A stretch of DNA of 39,642 nt from Flammeovirga sp. SJP92 (GCF_001583495.1 NZ_LQAQ01000087.1:1-39642), one strand, 5' to 3'; shown: positions 18,001 to 26,878, counted from the stretch's first letter. A program made the numbers and translations. The notes: generated by a model not told the origin, from the sequence alone.

Positions 18001-18116
18001 ATACACCAAATATTGACCCTGAGGCATCATTTACATCAGGTAACGGTCAAGGTATTGAAATGTTTAACATGCCTCTACCTAGAACATTTGGTTTCAAATT
18101 AAACGCTAATTTCTAA
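15018..18116 (+). CDS. SusC/RagA-family TonB-dependent outer-membrane transporter
   Basis: The ATG at 15018 is chosen over 14934 because MSKFYLMLLSMFMLTTGALY...AQ is a complete signal peptide, while the upstream 28 codons would put charged sequence ahead of it. The 1032-residue protein has the regulatory-like beta domain (VTGTVTDAADNSPLPGVNVL, GAVTDFDGNFSVVI, FSFIGYKTTDF), the TonB-box region LDEVVVTALGIKREERSLGY, the plug (QPLYVVDGVPMSNSN, VLKGPAATALYGTRAINGV) and a full barrel ending LPRTFGFKLNANF. Long stretches match the minus-strand paralogue almost exactly, for example SGRNDWSSTLPLDNNSYFYP. Its SusD partner starts ten bases after the stop. Codon choice looks strongly biased (AAC, GGT, ACT/ACA), which suggests high expression (impression, not computed). 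Substrate unknown. Confidence 0.95.
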   Translation: MSKFYLMLLSMFMLTTGALYAQERTVTGTVTDAADNSPLPGVNVLIKGTTLGAVTDFDGNFSVVIPSPENNTLTFSFIGYKTTDFNVSNADNIQVGLEADAEELDEVVVTALGIKREERSLGYAVSEVKSDDIGENSSANLMNSLNGKVAGVQITPVSGPASSSNVTIRGNAVLSGSNQPLYVVDGVPMSNSNFENADDHDNGGIDTGDGLSSINPDDIESMSVLKGPAATALYGTRAINGVILITTKSGEKRQGLGIDFSTGVNFDVVGITPTMQNQYAHGTMGDFPVDPRSTEGNRMWGPMLTPGMTTNKYFDNQTRTVQHYNIYDELYRTGVTFNNSISLTGGNESSNVRFSYSNMSNQGNVENSTFNRHTFNLRGTTKMINDKLTVDSRVTYTHQEANNRMAMGNSVYNYQNALMGIPNTISMDWLRDNYKDANGRPVGYDQINNNPYWTMNEVQNYDKQDRMLGMLSLNYEFNENLNLVARGGTDVTSFRQNVLDPLYTPRYEQGRAFERTNLSTENNFDFLLQYSKKFGNFDVNATAGGSYMHQLIDATDAGSVNFISDDQQHPGAGSDRFLAFSRYERAIASVYATASIGYKGFLFLDVSGRNDWSSTLPLDNNSYFYPSVSASWVFSDMDWNTPEWLSFGKLRASWAQVGSDTDPYSLYLQYNVNGMLGGRPGFGFPMGGIEGSVIPNQNLRPSMSNSYEFGLDLRLFDNKLGFDIAYYNQVATDQILPVDVSNASGYNQALINAGEIQNRGVELMINYSPVQTDNFRWDMTVTAAYNENQVVSLTEGVESYLLMPTSGSVSVQAIPGQAYGVIMGKTYVRDDAGHVVVNENGLPLVSDEVSEIGNSIQPWMAGLRNTFNYKNFSLSVLIDGKFGGQIYSQTNASMYSSGKHVDTIEGRHDFYYGNGWNPGNLVLESGEPFNGSVDPELYYRQVALIDEHFVYDASFIKLREVSISYRLPAKTLENTPFRNLAFTAYGNNLGYLWRNTPNIDPEASFTSGNGQGIEMFNMPLPRTFGFKLNANF

Positions 18117-18126
18117 TCTACATCTC

Positions 18127-19998
18127 ATGAAAAAATTAATCATAAATATATTCGTAGTGGCTTTAGCAGCCCTTACATCTTCTTGTACGGATCTTTTCCG
18201 TGAAATGAATGACAACGACTATACAAGTGGTGATATGGATCCAAAGTACCAGTTTACTTTTATCCAAGCCAAGTTGTTTTCAAGTGGTCATGAAGGATAC
18301 AGAGGTAACTTGATTATGGCAGGTCCAATGTCAGGTTTAACAGCTAACCCTCAATATACGCAAGGGCAAGGTTTCAACAGAAGTGATTCTTTCACAGAAG
18401 CAACTTGGGCATTGTTCTATGGTGATATCGTGAAGAACCTTGAGGATATCCAAGTTCGTCTTAACAAGAGAATGGATGAAGAAGGGGTAGATAACACAGG
18501 TAAGTTAGCACAAGTTTCAATTGTAAAAGTGATTAACTTCTTGAGAATTACTGCTATGTATGGTGATGTTCCTTACTCTGAAGCAGGTAAAGGTTATTCA
18601 GAAGGTGTTTTATATCCAAAATATGATACACAGCAAGAGATCTTTGAGGCAATGGCTGAAGAACTTCTTGAAGCAAGAGAGAACCTTTCTCAAGGTGAAT
18701 TATTCTCAGATGATTTTTACTTCTCTGGCAATGCGGCCGCTTGGGAAAGATTAGCTAACTCATTATTGATGAAAATCGGTCTTTTCATGGCTGAAGGTGA
18801 TGATGCAAAAGGTAGAGAGATTTTCAATGCGGCATATAGCACAGGTAACTATATTTCTTCTTTAACAGAATCAGCAGTATTGGAGCACAACGAAAGTGAC
18901 GGTCCTTGGGGACAAACAGTCAATGGTTCTGGTGTAGCCAACGAAGGTAGAGTAGGTGGACAGTCTTATCAATTTATTTCTCACAACGCATTAGTTTCAA
19001 TGCAAGAGAAAGAAGATCCACGTCTTTTCTGGGTAGCTTCACATATTGATAACAGAGGATCATCAACAGCTGCATTTTTGAATACAGATCAATATACAGA
19101 CTATGATCCATTTGCTTACAATGATAATGAGGGTAACGAATTCAAGAGAATTCACTACCGTGGTGTAAAAGAAGGCGACAGACCTGATGGTAACAGAGGT
19201 ATCTTTATTACAGATGGTAAGATTGAATATTCAGCATATACTATGACGAAAACAGATTCAGATGGTAATGCTGTGAACAACCTTGGTTATACTTTTAAAG
19301 ATGGTGGTCAGTATGGACAGTTAGTGGCTGTGAACCCAGCTACAATTTTAAATGCAACTTCTCCAACAATGATTTTAGCTTCAGATGAAGTTCACTTTAT
19401 GATTGCGGAAGCAGCACAAAGAGGATGGGTTTCAGCAGATATCAGTTCTCACTTTAAAACTGGTGTAGAGCATGCCATCAAAAAGTACCCTACATTCTAC
19501 AGTGGTGCTGATTATGTAAGTGCATTTGTAGATTTATATAAGGATCAAACAAACCCTGGTTATAACTGGGAAGGTGCAGTGCAAGACTACGTAAATCAAG
19601 TAGGTAATGATTTAGGTAAAAACGGAGACGTTCTAGAAGATATCGTTTACCAACATTGGTTGTCTCAAATAGGAAATGGTTATAACTCATTTGCAATTTG
19701 GAACAGAACACATTACCCGTCGTTTGTGAAAGCAAATACAAGAGATGAATCACATGTTCAAATTCCTGTAATGGATAAAAACCCATTAGAAGATGACGAT
19801 GCAATCGCAACTGGTAGCCAATCAGTAGAATTACATACAGGTGGTATTACAGGTTTCTACAGATCAAATAGATTCCCTTATCCAAACAGAGAGTTTACAG
19901 TAAACCCTTCAAATGCGAATGGTGCTGTGGATAACCAAAGTGAGAATCCTTCTTCAGATTTTATTACGGCTTATCAGTTTATGAGTAAGAAAAACTAA
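18127..19998 (+). CDS. SusD/RagB-family nutrient-binding lipoprotein
   Basis: The 623-residue surface lipoprotein is the partner of the SusC just upstream. MKKLIINIFVVALAALTSSC is a lipoprotein signal with Cys20 as the acylated residue, followed by TDLFREMNDND, matching the SusD start pattern. Core features shared with the paralogue at 8063 are AMYGDVPYSEAGKGYSEG, WERLANSLLMKIGLFMAEGD, GPWGQTVNG, SPTMILASDEVHFMIAEAAQ and WLSQIGNGYNSFAIWNRTHY. The last of these also occurs, slightly changed, in the minus-strand copy, so the two pairs arose by duplication of a whole SusC/SusD unit. It is the last gene of its operon; a terminator follows 145 bases after the stop. Ligand class cannot be read from the sequence. 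Confidence 0.94.
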   Translation: MKKLIINIFVVALAALTSSCTDLFREMNDNDYTSGDMDPKYQFTFIQAKLFSSGHEGYRGNLIMAGPMSGLTANPQYTQGQGFNRSDSFTEATWALFYGDIVKNLEDIQVRLNKRMDEEGVDNTGKLAQVSIVKVINFLRITAMYGDVPYSEAGKGYSEGVLYPKYDTQQEIFEAMAEELLEARENLSQGELFSDDFYFSGNAAAWERLANSLLMKIGLFMAEGDDAKGREIFNAAYSTGNYISSLTESAVLEHNESDGPWGQTVNGSGVANEGRVGGQSYQFISHNALVSMQEKEDPRLFWVASHIDNRGSSTAAFLNTDQYTDYDPFAYNDNEGNEFKRIHYRGVKEGDRPDGNRGIFITDGKIEYSAYTMTKTDSDGNAVNNLGYTFKDGGQYGQLVAVNPATILNATSPTMILASDEVHFMIAEAAQRGWVSADISSHFKTGVEHAIKKYPTFYSGADYVSAFVDLYKDQTNPGYNWEGAVQDYVNQVGNDLGKNGDVLEDIVYQHWLSQIGNGYNSFAIWNRTHYPSFVKANTRDESHVQIPVMDKNPLEDDDAIATGSQSVELHTGGITGFYRSNRFPYPNREFTVNPSNANGAVDNQSENPSSDFITAYQFMSKKN

Positions 19999-20143
19999 AA
20001 CGGAAGAATTATATATACTTAGTATAAATATTTTGTAGGAGTTTTTTCTCTATGAATTAAAGCGGTGAATCGCATATTATACACTGTTTTGAAAAAGAGA
20101 AAATAGATCAATGAATGCCTTATTCATGATCAGAATTAAAGTG

Positions 20144-20183
20144 AAAGGTGATACTTCTTTGAGGTGTCACCTTTTCTTTTTAC
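20144..20183 (+). terminator. Intrinsic terminator of the plus-strand SusC/SusD operon
   Basis: AAAGGTGATACTTC pairs with GAGGTGTCACCTTT around a TTT loop, a 14-pair stem with two G-T wobbles, followed by a T-rich run. The 145 bases between the SusD stop and the hairpin hold nothing else I recognise, nor does the stretch from 20184 to the next gene apart from a weak -7-like TATCTTGT at 20292. Confidence 0.8.
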
Positions 20184-20327
20184 TAGATATTATTTCACTA
20201 TTCAAATAAGTATAAAAAAAGTGATGTACTAAACAAAGAATCTATAGTAGAACAGCCTTAGGTATAAACTATTGTATACAAACAATTGGTTATCTTGTAG
20301 TAAGAAATGAAATATATACCCGTACAA

Positions 20328-20870
20328 ATGAAATACTTATTACTTCTTTTATTAATAGTTGGCCTACTTTCCTGTGAAACCTATTCTGATCCGTCCATAG
20401 ATGAATTGCGTAATACGAACATCATCAGTAATTCCACTTGGTCTGTCCAAAGAGCCACATTTATCACTAACTTTGATGGTCAAACTAGAGAACTATCTTC
20501 TTCATTTGAGCATGGTCCAGGAGAAGTCAGTTTCAATTTTACGCTAGATGCTAAAATCGATGGAATGATAGAATGGAATACGCAAAGGAGTTTGGATGAA
20601 ACTGAAGTAAAAAGGTATTTTATCATTGATGAAGAAATACTGTTTGAAGATGGAATCCATGTAGACAGTTGGGAGTGGACCGTCTTAAATTCTGATGCAA
20701 AGGACTCTCTCAATTATATAAGAGCATTTCTAAGAGTAGGCAATACAAGGATCAAAGCGAAGATCTACGAAAACAAGCCCAATGAGATCTATTGTTATTA
20801 TGATAAAGCAAAAAGAATTAATGGATATACTTATAAATACCACGTCAATTTTTGGATGATTAAAGAGTAG
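20328..20870 (+). CDS. Small hypothetical lipoprotein
   Basis: The start at 20328 gives MKYLLLLLLIVGLLSC, a compact lipoprotein signal with Cys16; an alternative ATG at 20307 adds seven residues and cannot be excluded. A -7-like TATCTTGT at 20292-20299 favours the shorter form. The mature domain of about 160 residues reads as alternating strands (NSTWSVQRATFITNFDG, GEVSFNFTLDAKIDGMIEW, TRIKAKIYENKPNEIYCYY), the look of a single lipocalin-like or similar beta-barrel domain. The family is not recognised. It stands alone between the SusC/SusD terminator and an AT-rich gap, so context does not suggest a role. Confidence 0.75.
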   Translation: MKYLLLLLLIVGLLSCETYSDPSIDELRNTNIISNSTWSVQRATFITNFDGQTRELSSSFEHGPGEVSFNFTLDAKIDGMIEWNTQRSLDETEVKRYFIIDEEILFEDGIHVDSWEWTVLNSDAKDSLNYIRAFLRVGNTRIKAKIYENKPNEIYCYYDKAKRINGYTYKYHVNFWMIKE

Positions 20871-21219
20871 AATAAGATTAATAAAATTAACAATTTATTG
20901 AGGGTATTTAACAAAATAAAGTAAGGGAAAATAAAACAATTTTGAGGTGTAGTTTTCAGTAGTTACACGTATTGAGGTATTTGGACTAATTAACAAAGCA
21001 ATTTGATGTATTAAGTAGAAGTTAAATTGACTTTTTAGAAGTTTAAATATTTTATTTGTGTGTTTTTGTATTGTTAGATGCATTTTTTTCACTTTCCTAA
21101 TTGAAATTTTACAAGAATAGTATTAATTGTAGAAAATACACAAATAATCCAACATTGTTCTTAAATTTACGTATATAAATTGTATATTAAGAAATAGAAA
21201 TTTTAAACCTCGTTACTTT
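20871..21219. other. AT-rich gap, nothing recognised
   Basis: No convincing gene, terminator hairpin with T-run, or consensus -7 box was found here. A 65-codon minus-strand frame exists but looks like chance in AT-rich sequence. Confidence 0.5.
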
Positions 21220-21456
21220 ATGAAACCTATTAAATTTGGATCTATACAGTTGATGCCGATAGCGCAGTTTGGAATCGTTTTGACGATCGTATTGTTATTT
21301 GCTTTTGCTTATATTAAGTCGTTATTACTTTCACAGGGAATTGATGTTCCTCAACGTTATTATGTATATGTTCCAATTTTAATATTCAGTGGTATCTGGC
21401 CTTTCATGATTAGTAGAGGTATTGAGCAAAATCCTGAATTTGAACCTGAGAAATAG
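21220..21456 (+). CDS. Small two-helix membrane protein
   Basis: The 78-residue protein has two hydrophobic segments, about residues 13-36 (IAQFGIVLTIVLLFAFAYIK) and 46-64 (YYVYVPILIFSGIWPFMI), joined by a short polar loop with GIDVPQR, and a charged C-terminus ending PEFEPEK. No family is recognised. The open frame is followed by a strong terminator, which supports a real, independently transcribed gene. It converges on the TRIC-type channel gene. Confidence 0.65.
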   Translation: MKPIKFGSIQLMPIAQFGIVLTIVLLFAFAYIKSLLLSQGIDVPQRYYVYVPILIFSGIWPFMISRGIEQNPEFEPEK

Positions 21457-21480
21457 CACACATTATTAATCAATCATACA

Positions 21481-21518
21481 AAGTGCTTCTTCCTTACCTT
21501 GGAAGAAGCACTTTTTTG
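21481..21518 (+). terminator. Strong intrinsic terminator
   Basis: AAGTGCTTCTTCC (21481-21493) pairs perfectly with GGAAGAAGCACTT (21501-21513) around a seven-base loop, followed by T residues to 21517. It ends the small membrane protein gene. Confidence 0.92.
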
Positions 21519-21559
21519 TTTTTAAGTAAATGGAAAGGCCAGTAGAAAAGGTATGTTGG

Positions 21560-22198
21560 TTACCAATCCTCCTCATCTACTGTTTCATGATTTTTATAAA
21601 TTGAAGGTAAGGTGATTTCTTTATACACTACCCATGTTCTTAATATGAAAATAACAAAAACGGGGGCTAACTCAGTTACAAAACGATTGATTTCTAAATG
21701 ATACAATAGGATATAGAAGATAGCCCCAACGATACTGATTGTGGCATATATCTCTTTTTGGAAAACAACCGGAATTTCATTGACTAAAATATCTCTGGAA
21801 ACACCACCAAAAGAACCTGTTATAACACCTAGTATAATACAGATGATATAAGGCAAATCATAAGTGAGTCCAATCTGTACTCCAGCCACTGAAAATAAAG
21901 CAAGACCAATAGTGTCAAAAAGTAAGAGTGAGGTTCTGAAACGATCGAGCCTGTCTTGGAAAATCATAGCACAAACAGCACCAGCTAAAATAAAGTAGAT
22001 ATAACTGGGGTCGGCAATCCAAAAAACATCTCTTTGTTCTATTAAAACATCTCTTAAAGTACCCCCGCCAACAGCGGTTACAAAGGCCACAATGATGACT
22101 CCAAACGGATCCAGCTTCTTCTGCATGCCTACCAATGCACCAGAAATTGCTAATGCAAAAGAACCGATAACACCAATGTAATAGATGATTTCTTTCAC
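21560..22198 (-). CDS. TRIC/UPF0126-family membrane channel protein
   Basis: The 212-residue integral membrane protein has about seven transmembrane helices arranged as two similar halves. Each half carries the family's glycine-rich RD signature: VTAVGGGTLRDVLIEQ and VITGSFGGVSRDILVNE. Prokaryotic TRIC proteins (YicG/YadS type) form trimeric cation-selective, mainly K+, channels in the inner membrane; the physiological role is little known. Translation must begin with GTG at 22198: the protein starts KEIIYYIGVIGSFALAISGA, the expected first helix, and there is no in-frame ATG nearby. Transcribed alone on the minus strand, convergent with the small membrane protein gene. Confidence 0.9.
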   Translation of the reverse strand: MKEIIYYIGVIGSFALAISGALVGMQKKLDPFGVIIVAFVTAVGGGTLRDVLIEQRDVFWIADPSYIYFILAGAVCAMIFQDRLDRFRTSLLLFDTIGLALFSVAGVQIGLTYDLPYIICIILGVITGSFGGVSRDILVNEIPVVFQKEIYATISIVGAIFYILLYHLEINRFVTELAPVFVIFILRTWVVYKEITLPSIYKNHETVDEEDW

Positions 22199-22546
22199 TG
22201 ATAAATTGATTTTACAAAATGAATAATAGTAACTAATAAAAACCTTAGAGCATGTTTGAAATATCTCTTTTAGTAAAAAATCACCCTGTCAGAACGTGAG
22301 TTGATTAATTTCATCAAGTATAGGATCTCTATTTTCTCATAAATTAATTGCCTCACAACCTAAAAAGGAAATGTTTATTTCTAAAATATATATTCAAAAC
22401 ATGCACTTATTAAAAAGGAGTGTTTTAAAACAGGACGCAAAGGAACACATTTCCACCATAGAAGTTACATATTAATTAGATTTATTTACTGAATTCTTCT
22501 TATAACTTTACTATTTTTGTAAACTGAATTAGATAAAAACTCCGCA
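22199..22546. other. Divergent gap between the channel gene and dnaE, with a -7 box
   Basis: TATTTTTG (22512-22519) fits the Bacteroidota -7 consensus and lies 27 bases before dnaE; the -33 side is not clear. The string AGAGCATGTTTGAAA (22247-22261) recurs at 38468-38482. No gene is seen in the rest. Confidence 0.5.
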
Positions 22547-25500
22547 ATGGCATATATCATATACGATACGGAAACCACAGGTTTACCGAAAAATTTTAAT
22601 GCACCTCTTACCGATCTTGACAACTGGCCTAGAGTCGTTCAATTGGCATGGCAACTTCATGATGACCATGGTAAATTGATCAAAGCTCAAAACCTGATTG
22701 TGAGACCGGACGGTTATACCATTCCATTTAATGCAACCAAAGTCCATGGTATTACCACGGAACACGCATTGGAACATGGTCATGACTTGAAGGAAGTATT
22801 AGAAGAATTCCGTATTGATTTAGCAAAGGCGGACCGTCAGGTAGGTCACAATCTTCAGTTTGATATTAATGTTACTGGGGCTGAATTTATTAGAGTTGAT
22901 CTCGAAAGTAAGATTCAGGAAGTAGAGGTGATTGATACCATGATCACTTCCACTGATTTCTGTGCATTGCCAGGTGGTAGAGGAGGTAAATTCAAATCTC
23001 CTTCACTGACTGAACTTCATAATAAGCTTTTTGGGGTTCCGTTTGCAGATGCCCATGATGCCGCTTATGACGTTGATGCTACAGCACGATGTTTCTTTGG
23101 CTTGATTGAGCATGGTGTTGTAACGCCAATCAATGATGTGGCTGTAGAAGCAGTCATTTATGAAGCACCGGAACTGGATGAAGCCAACTTTGCCTTTAAA
23201 AATAAATCCAAAGATTTAGGTAGAGGTAATGTAAGTAAGGAAGAAGGTCTTGCAAGACTGAAAGATGTTAAGTTCACTCATCTGCATACGCACACACAAT
23301 TCTCTATCTTAAGGGCTACTTGTACGATTGGTGATTTGGTTGCTAAATCACAAGAAGATGGCTGTGATGCCGTTTGTTTGACTGATCACGGTAACATGTA
23401 TACGGCTTATCATTTCGTAAGAGATGTATTGAAAGCAGAATTAAAGCCGATTGTTGGTTGTGAGGTGTACTTGGTAAATGACCATAAAAAGCGAAAGTTT
23501 ACACGTGATGATCCAGATAGAAGATCATCTCAAGTATTAATCGCTAAAAATAAAAACGGGTATCATAATTTAGCAAAGCTATCTTCTCAAGGTTTTATTG
23601 ATGGAGCCTACACAGATAGAGATGGTACTTATGCTCGTATTGATAAAGAACTTTTACTGCAATATAAAGGTGACTTGATCGCTACAACAGGCGGTTTGCA
23701 ATCACCAGTAAATAACCTCATTCTGAATGTCGGTGAAGAACAGGCAGAACAGGAGTTTGTTTGGTGGTTAGAAAACTTTCAAGACGATTTTTATATTGAA
23801 TTATGTCGTCATGGACTGGAAGAAGAAGATCACGTCAATGAAGTATTACTTCGTTTTGCAGAAAAATATAATGTAAAATATTTCGCTGCCAATAATGTCT
23901 ATTATATGGATGAGGCAGGGGCGGATGCGCATGATATTTTATTATGTGTGAAAGATGGTGAGAAGAAATCCACACCAATCGGTAGAGGTAGGGGGTATCG
24001 TTTCGGATTCCCAAATAATCAATTCTACTTTAAGTCTGCCGATGAAATGAAAGAATTGTTCTACGATTTACCTGAGGCGATTGAATGTACACAGGAAATT
24101 GTAGACAAGATCGAATCGTATAAATTGGCACGTGATGTCCTCTTGCCTGCCTTCGATATTCCTCAGGAATTTGTAGATCCAGAAGATGAAAAAGACGGAG
24201 GTAAAAGAGGGGAGAATGCCTTCTTAAGACACCTTACCTATGTGGGTGCTGAAAAAAGATATGGTGAGATTACGGATGATATTCGTGAGCGTTTGGATTT
24301 CGAATTAAAAACGATTGAGAATACAGGTTATCCGGGTTATTTCTTGATTGTACAAGATTTTACAACTGAAGCTCGAAATATGGGGGTGTCAGTAGGTCCC
24401 GGTCGTGGATCGGCGGCAGGTTCTGCAGTAGCCTACGCGATTGGTATTACCAACGTTGACCCTATTAAATATGACTTGCTATTTGAGAGATTCTTGAATC
24501 CTGACCGTGTATCCTTACCCGATATTGATATTGACTTTGATGATGAAGGAAGACAAAAAATCATCAACTGGGTAGTCGATAAATATGGTTTCAATCAAGT
24601 GTCTCATATTATCACTTACGGTACTATGGCGGCAAAATCGTCTATTAAAGATACTGCCCGTGTGATGGATTTGCCACTTTCTGATTCTGATCGATTGGCA
24701 AAACTGGTGCCGGATATGAAGCTGAAAAAACTATTTGGAATGTCTGATCAACAATTGGAAGACAAACTGAACAGTGAGCAGATGGAAATGGCGAATCAAT
24801 TGAAAGCGATTTCCGAAGAGCACGGCACTTTAGAAGGTGAGGTAATTAATACAGCAAGAATACTAGAAGGTTCTGTAAGAAACACTGGTATTCACGCCTG
24901 CGGTATTATCATTACGCCAGATGATATTACGAAGTTTATTCCAGTTACTACAGCCAAGGATGCCGACCTGCTCGTAACACAGTTCGATAACTCCGTAGTA
25001 GAGAATGCTGGTATGCTGAAGATGGACTTCTTAGGGTTGAGAACCTTGTCCATCATTAAAGATGCTATAAAATTGATCAAACAACGTCATGGAATTGATA
25101 TCGATCCAGATGATATTCCGTTGGATGATCGCAAAACATATGAACTATACCAGAGAGGAGAAACAAACGGTACATTCCAGTTTGAATCCGCTGGTATGCA
25201 GAAGCACTTAAGATCACTAAAACCCGATGTTTTTGGTGACTTAATTGCCATGAACGCCCTGTACCGTCCAGGTCCATTGGAATACATTCCAAACTTTATT
25301 GCCCGTAAGCACGGTGATGAAGAGATTGTATATGACATTGATAAAATGGATGAGTACCTTGCCGAGACCTACGGAATTACAGTCTACCAAGAGCAAGTAA
25401 TGTTGTTGTCACAGTCATTGGCAGGGTTTACGAAAGGTGAAGCCGATATGCTTCGTAAGGCGATGGGTAAGAAAATTTTCGCCTTGCTAGAGCAATTGAA

Positions 25501-26815
25501 GCCGAAGTTTATTGAAGGTGGTACTTCTAATGGTCATGATCAGAAAGCACTTGAAAAAGTGTGGACGGACTGGGAGGCCTTTGCCGCGTACGCCTTCAAC
25601 AAATCCCACTCGACTTGTTATTCAGTAGTAGCCTTCCATACAGGATATTTAAAAGCAAATTATCCTGCGGAGTATATGGCATCCGTGTTGACGCACAACA
25701 TGAATGACATTAAGAAGGTGACATTCTTTATGGAAGAATGTAGTCATATGGGTATTCCGGTATTAGGGCCAGATATCAATGAATCGGAATACAAATTCTC
25801 AGTTAACGCGGATGGTGCGATTCGTTTTGGGTTAGGTGCTGTAAAAGGTATTGGTACAGGACCGATTAATGCCATAATTGAAGGAAGAGAAGAAAAACCT
25901 TATGAATCTATTTTCGATTTTGTGGAAAGAGTCAATCTTAAAGCCGTTAATAGAAAAGTAATGGAAAGTTTGGCGTATGCGGGTTCATTTGATGAATATG
26001 AATTCCATAGAGCTCAATATTTCCATATTCCAGAAGGAGAGAAGTTTTCAGGAATTGACTTGTTATTAAGGTATGGCAACAGAGTGCAAGCGGATAAAAT
26101 GTCTGCTCAAGCTTCATTATTTGGTGCAAGTACAGGTGGTTCTGTTCCTCCTCCAAAGTTACCTCAATTGGAACCTTGGTCGAAGTTGGTAGAACTACGT
26201 TTTGAGAAAGAAGTAGTAGGTTTCTTTATTTCGGGTCACCCATTGGATATGTACCGAATGGAGTTGGAAAACTTCTGTATTCCTATCAAGCACGTTGATT
26301 TACATAAACAGCAAGAAATTAAAATTGGTGGTATGATCACTGAAGCGAAAATTCTTGAAAGTAAAAACGGTAATAAATTCGGTATTCTGACAGTGGAGGA
26401 TTACGAACAAACGCATCAGATGGCGATGTTTGGTGAGAACTTCAACAAAAACCGACATTTCTTTAATGAAGGAGATTTCGTTTGTGTAATTGGTCAAGTG
26501 AAAGAAAATTACAGAACACCTGGGCAGTGGGAGGTCAACCCTAAAAAGATCATGGCGTTATCTTCTGTTAAAGATCATTTCTGTAGAGGAATTGACTTGT
26601 CAGTGGATGTTGCAATGCTTAGTGACGATACGATCATGGATTTAGTCAATATCGTTGAAGAGCATAAAGGAACTAGAGAAATGTCACTAGAGGTAATTTC
26701 TAGAGAAGATAATATGGTTGTCAACTTATTTTCGAAGAGCTACAAAGTAGACCCCTCTACTGAGTTGTTAAATGATTTAGACCGTTTGGAAGGAATAGAA
26801 TATAGAGTTTATTAG
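22547..26815 (+). CDS. dnaE: DNA polymerase III alpha subunit with fused proofreading exonuclease
   Basis: This 1422-residue C-family replicative polymerase carries its own 3'-5' exonuclease at the N-terminus. The exonuclease (about 1-190) has the DEDDh residues in place: D7 and E9 in DTETTG, D106 in HNLQFD, and H170/D175 in HDAAYD. A PHP domain follows with HLHTHTQFS at residues 245-253 and TDHGNMYTAYHF. The palm includes GPGRGSAAGSAVAY and the catalytic PDIDIDFDD (D659, D661). Near the end is an OB-fold with IGGMITEAKILESKNGNKFG. Plain DnaE is about 1160 residues; the extra length is the exonuclease. I recall this layout from other Bacteroidota. It acts at the replication fork with the beta clamp, and it is a single-gene unit with its own terminator. 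Confidence 0.97.
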   Translation: MAYIIYDTETTGLPKNFNAPLTDLDNWPRVVQLAWQLHDDHGKLIKAQNLIVRPDGYTIPFNATKVHGITTEHALEHGHDLKEVLEEFRIDLAKADRQVGHNLQFDINVTGAEFIRVDLESKIQEVEVIDTMITSTDFCALPGGRGGKFKSPSLTELHNKLFGVPFADAHDAAYDVDATARCFFGLIEHGVVTPINDVAVEAVIYEAPELDEANFAFKNKSKDLGRGNVSKEEGLARLKDVKFTHLHTHTQFSILRATCTIGDLVAKSQEDGCDAVCLTDHGNMYTAYHFVRDVLKAELKPIVGCEVYLVNDHKKRKFTRDDPDRRSSQVLIAKNKNGYHNLAKLSSQGFIDGAYTDRDGTYARIDKELLLQYKGDLIATTGGLQSPVNNLILNVGEEQAEQEFVWWLENFQDDFYIELCRHGLEEEDHVNEVLLRFAEKYNVKYFAANNVYYMDEAGADAHDILLCVKDGEKKSTPIGRGRGYRFGFPNNQFYFKSADEMKELFYDLPEAIECTQEIVDKIESYKLARDVLLPAFDIPQEFVDPEDEKDGGKRGENAFLRHLTYVGAEKRYGEITDDIRERLDFELKTIENTGYPGYFLIVQDFTTEARNMGVSVGPGRGSAAGSAVAYAIGITNVDPIKYDLLFERFLNPDRVSLPDIDIDFDDEGRQKIINWVVDKYGFNQVSHIITYGTMAAKSSIKDTARVMDLPLSDSDRLAKLVPDMKLKKLFGMSDQQLEDKLNSEQMEMANQLKAISEEHGTLEGEVINTARILEGSVRNTGIHACGIIITPDDITKFIPVTTAKDADLLVTQFDNSVVENAGMLKMDFLGLRTLSIIKDAIKLIKQRHGIDIDPDDIPLDDRKTYELYQRGETNGTFQFESAGMQKHLRSLKPDVFGDLIAMNALYRPGPLEYIPNFIARKHGDEEIVYDIDKMDEYLAETYGITVYQEQVMLLSQSLAGFTKGEADMLRKAMGKKIFALLEQLKPKFIEGGTSNGHDQKALEKVWTDWEAFAAYAFNKSHSTCYSVVAFHTGYLKANYPAEYMASVLTHNMNDIKKVTFFMEECSHMGIPVLGPDINESEYKFSVNADGAIRFGLGAVKGIGTGPINAIIEGREEKPYESIFDFVERVNLKAVNRKVMESLAYAGSFDEYEFHRAQYFHIPEGEKFSGIDLLLRYGNRVQADKMSAQASLFGASTGGSVPPPKLPQLEPWSKLVELRFEKEVVGFFISGHPLDMYRMELENFCIPIKHVDLHKQQEIKIGGMITEAKILESKNGNKFGILTVEDYEQTHQMAMFGENFNKNRHFFNEGDFVCVIGQVKENYRTPGQWEVNPKKIMALSSVKDHFCRGIDLSVDVAMLSDDTIMDLVNIVEEHKGTREMSLEVISREDNMVVNLFSKSYKVDPSTELLNDLDRLEGIEYRVY

Positions 26816-26834
26816 AGAATCAAATAAGCTTTTG

Positions 26835-26878
26835 ATCCCCGTATGCACTAGAATTTTAGTGGGTACGGGGATTTTTTA
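26835..26878 (+). terminator. Intrinsic terminator of dnaE
   Basis: ATCCCCGTA (26835-26843) pairs with TACGGGGAT (26864-26872), and CACTA/TAGTG extends the stem inside; a run of T residues follows. It lies 19 bases after the dnaE stop. Confidence 0.9.

Noticed and set aside
20895-21092. Minus-strand 65-codon frame in the gap after the lipoprotein gene
   Set aside because: Low-complexity, AT-driven composition, no promoter, start context or neighbour support.
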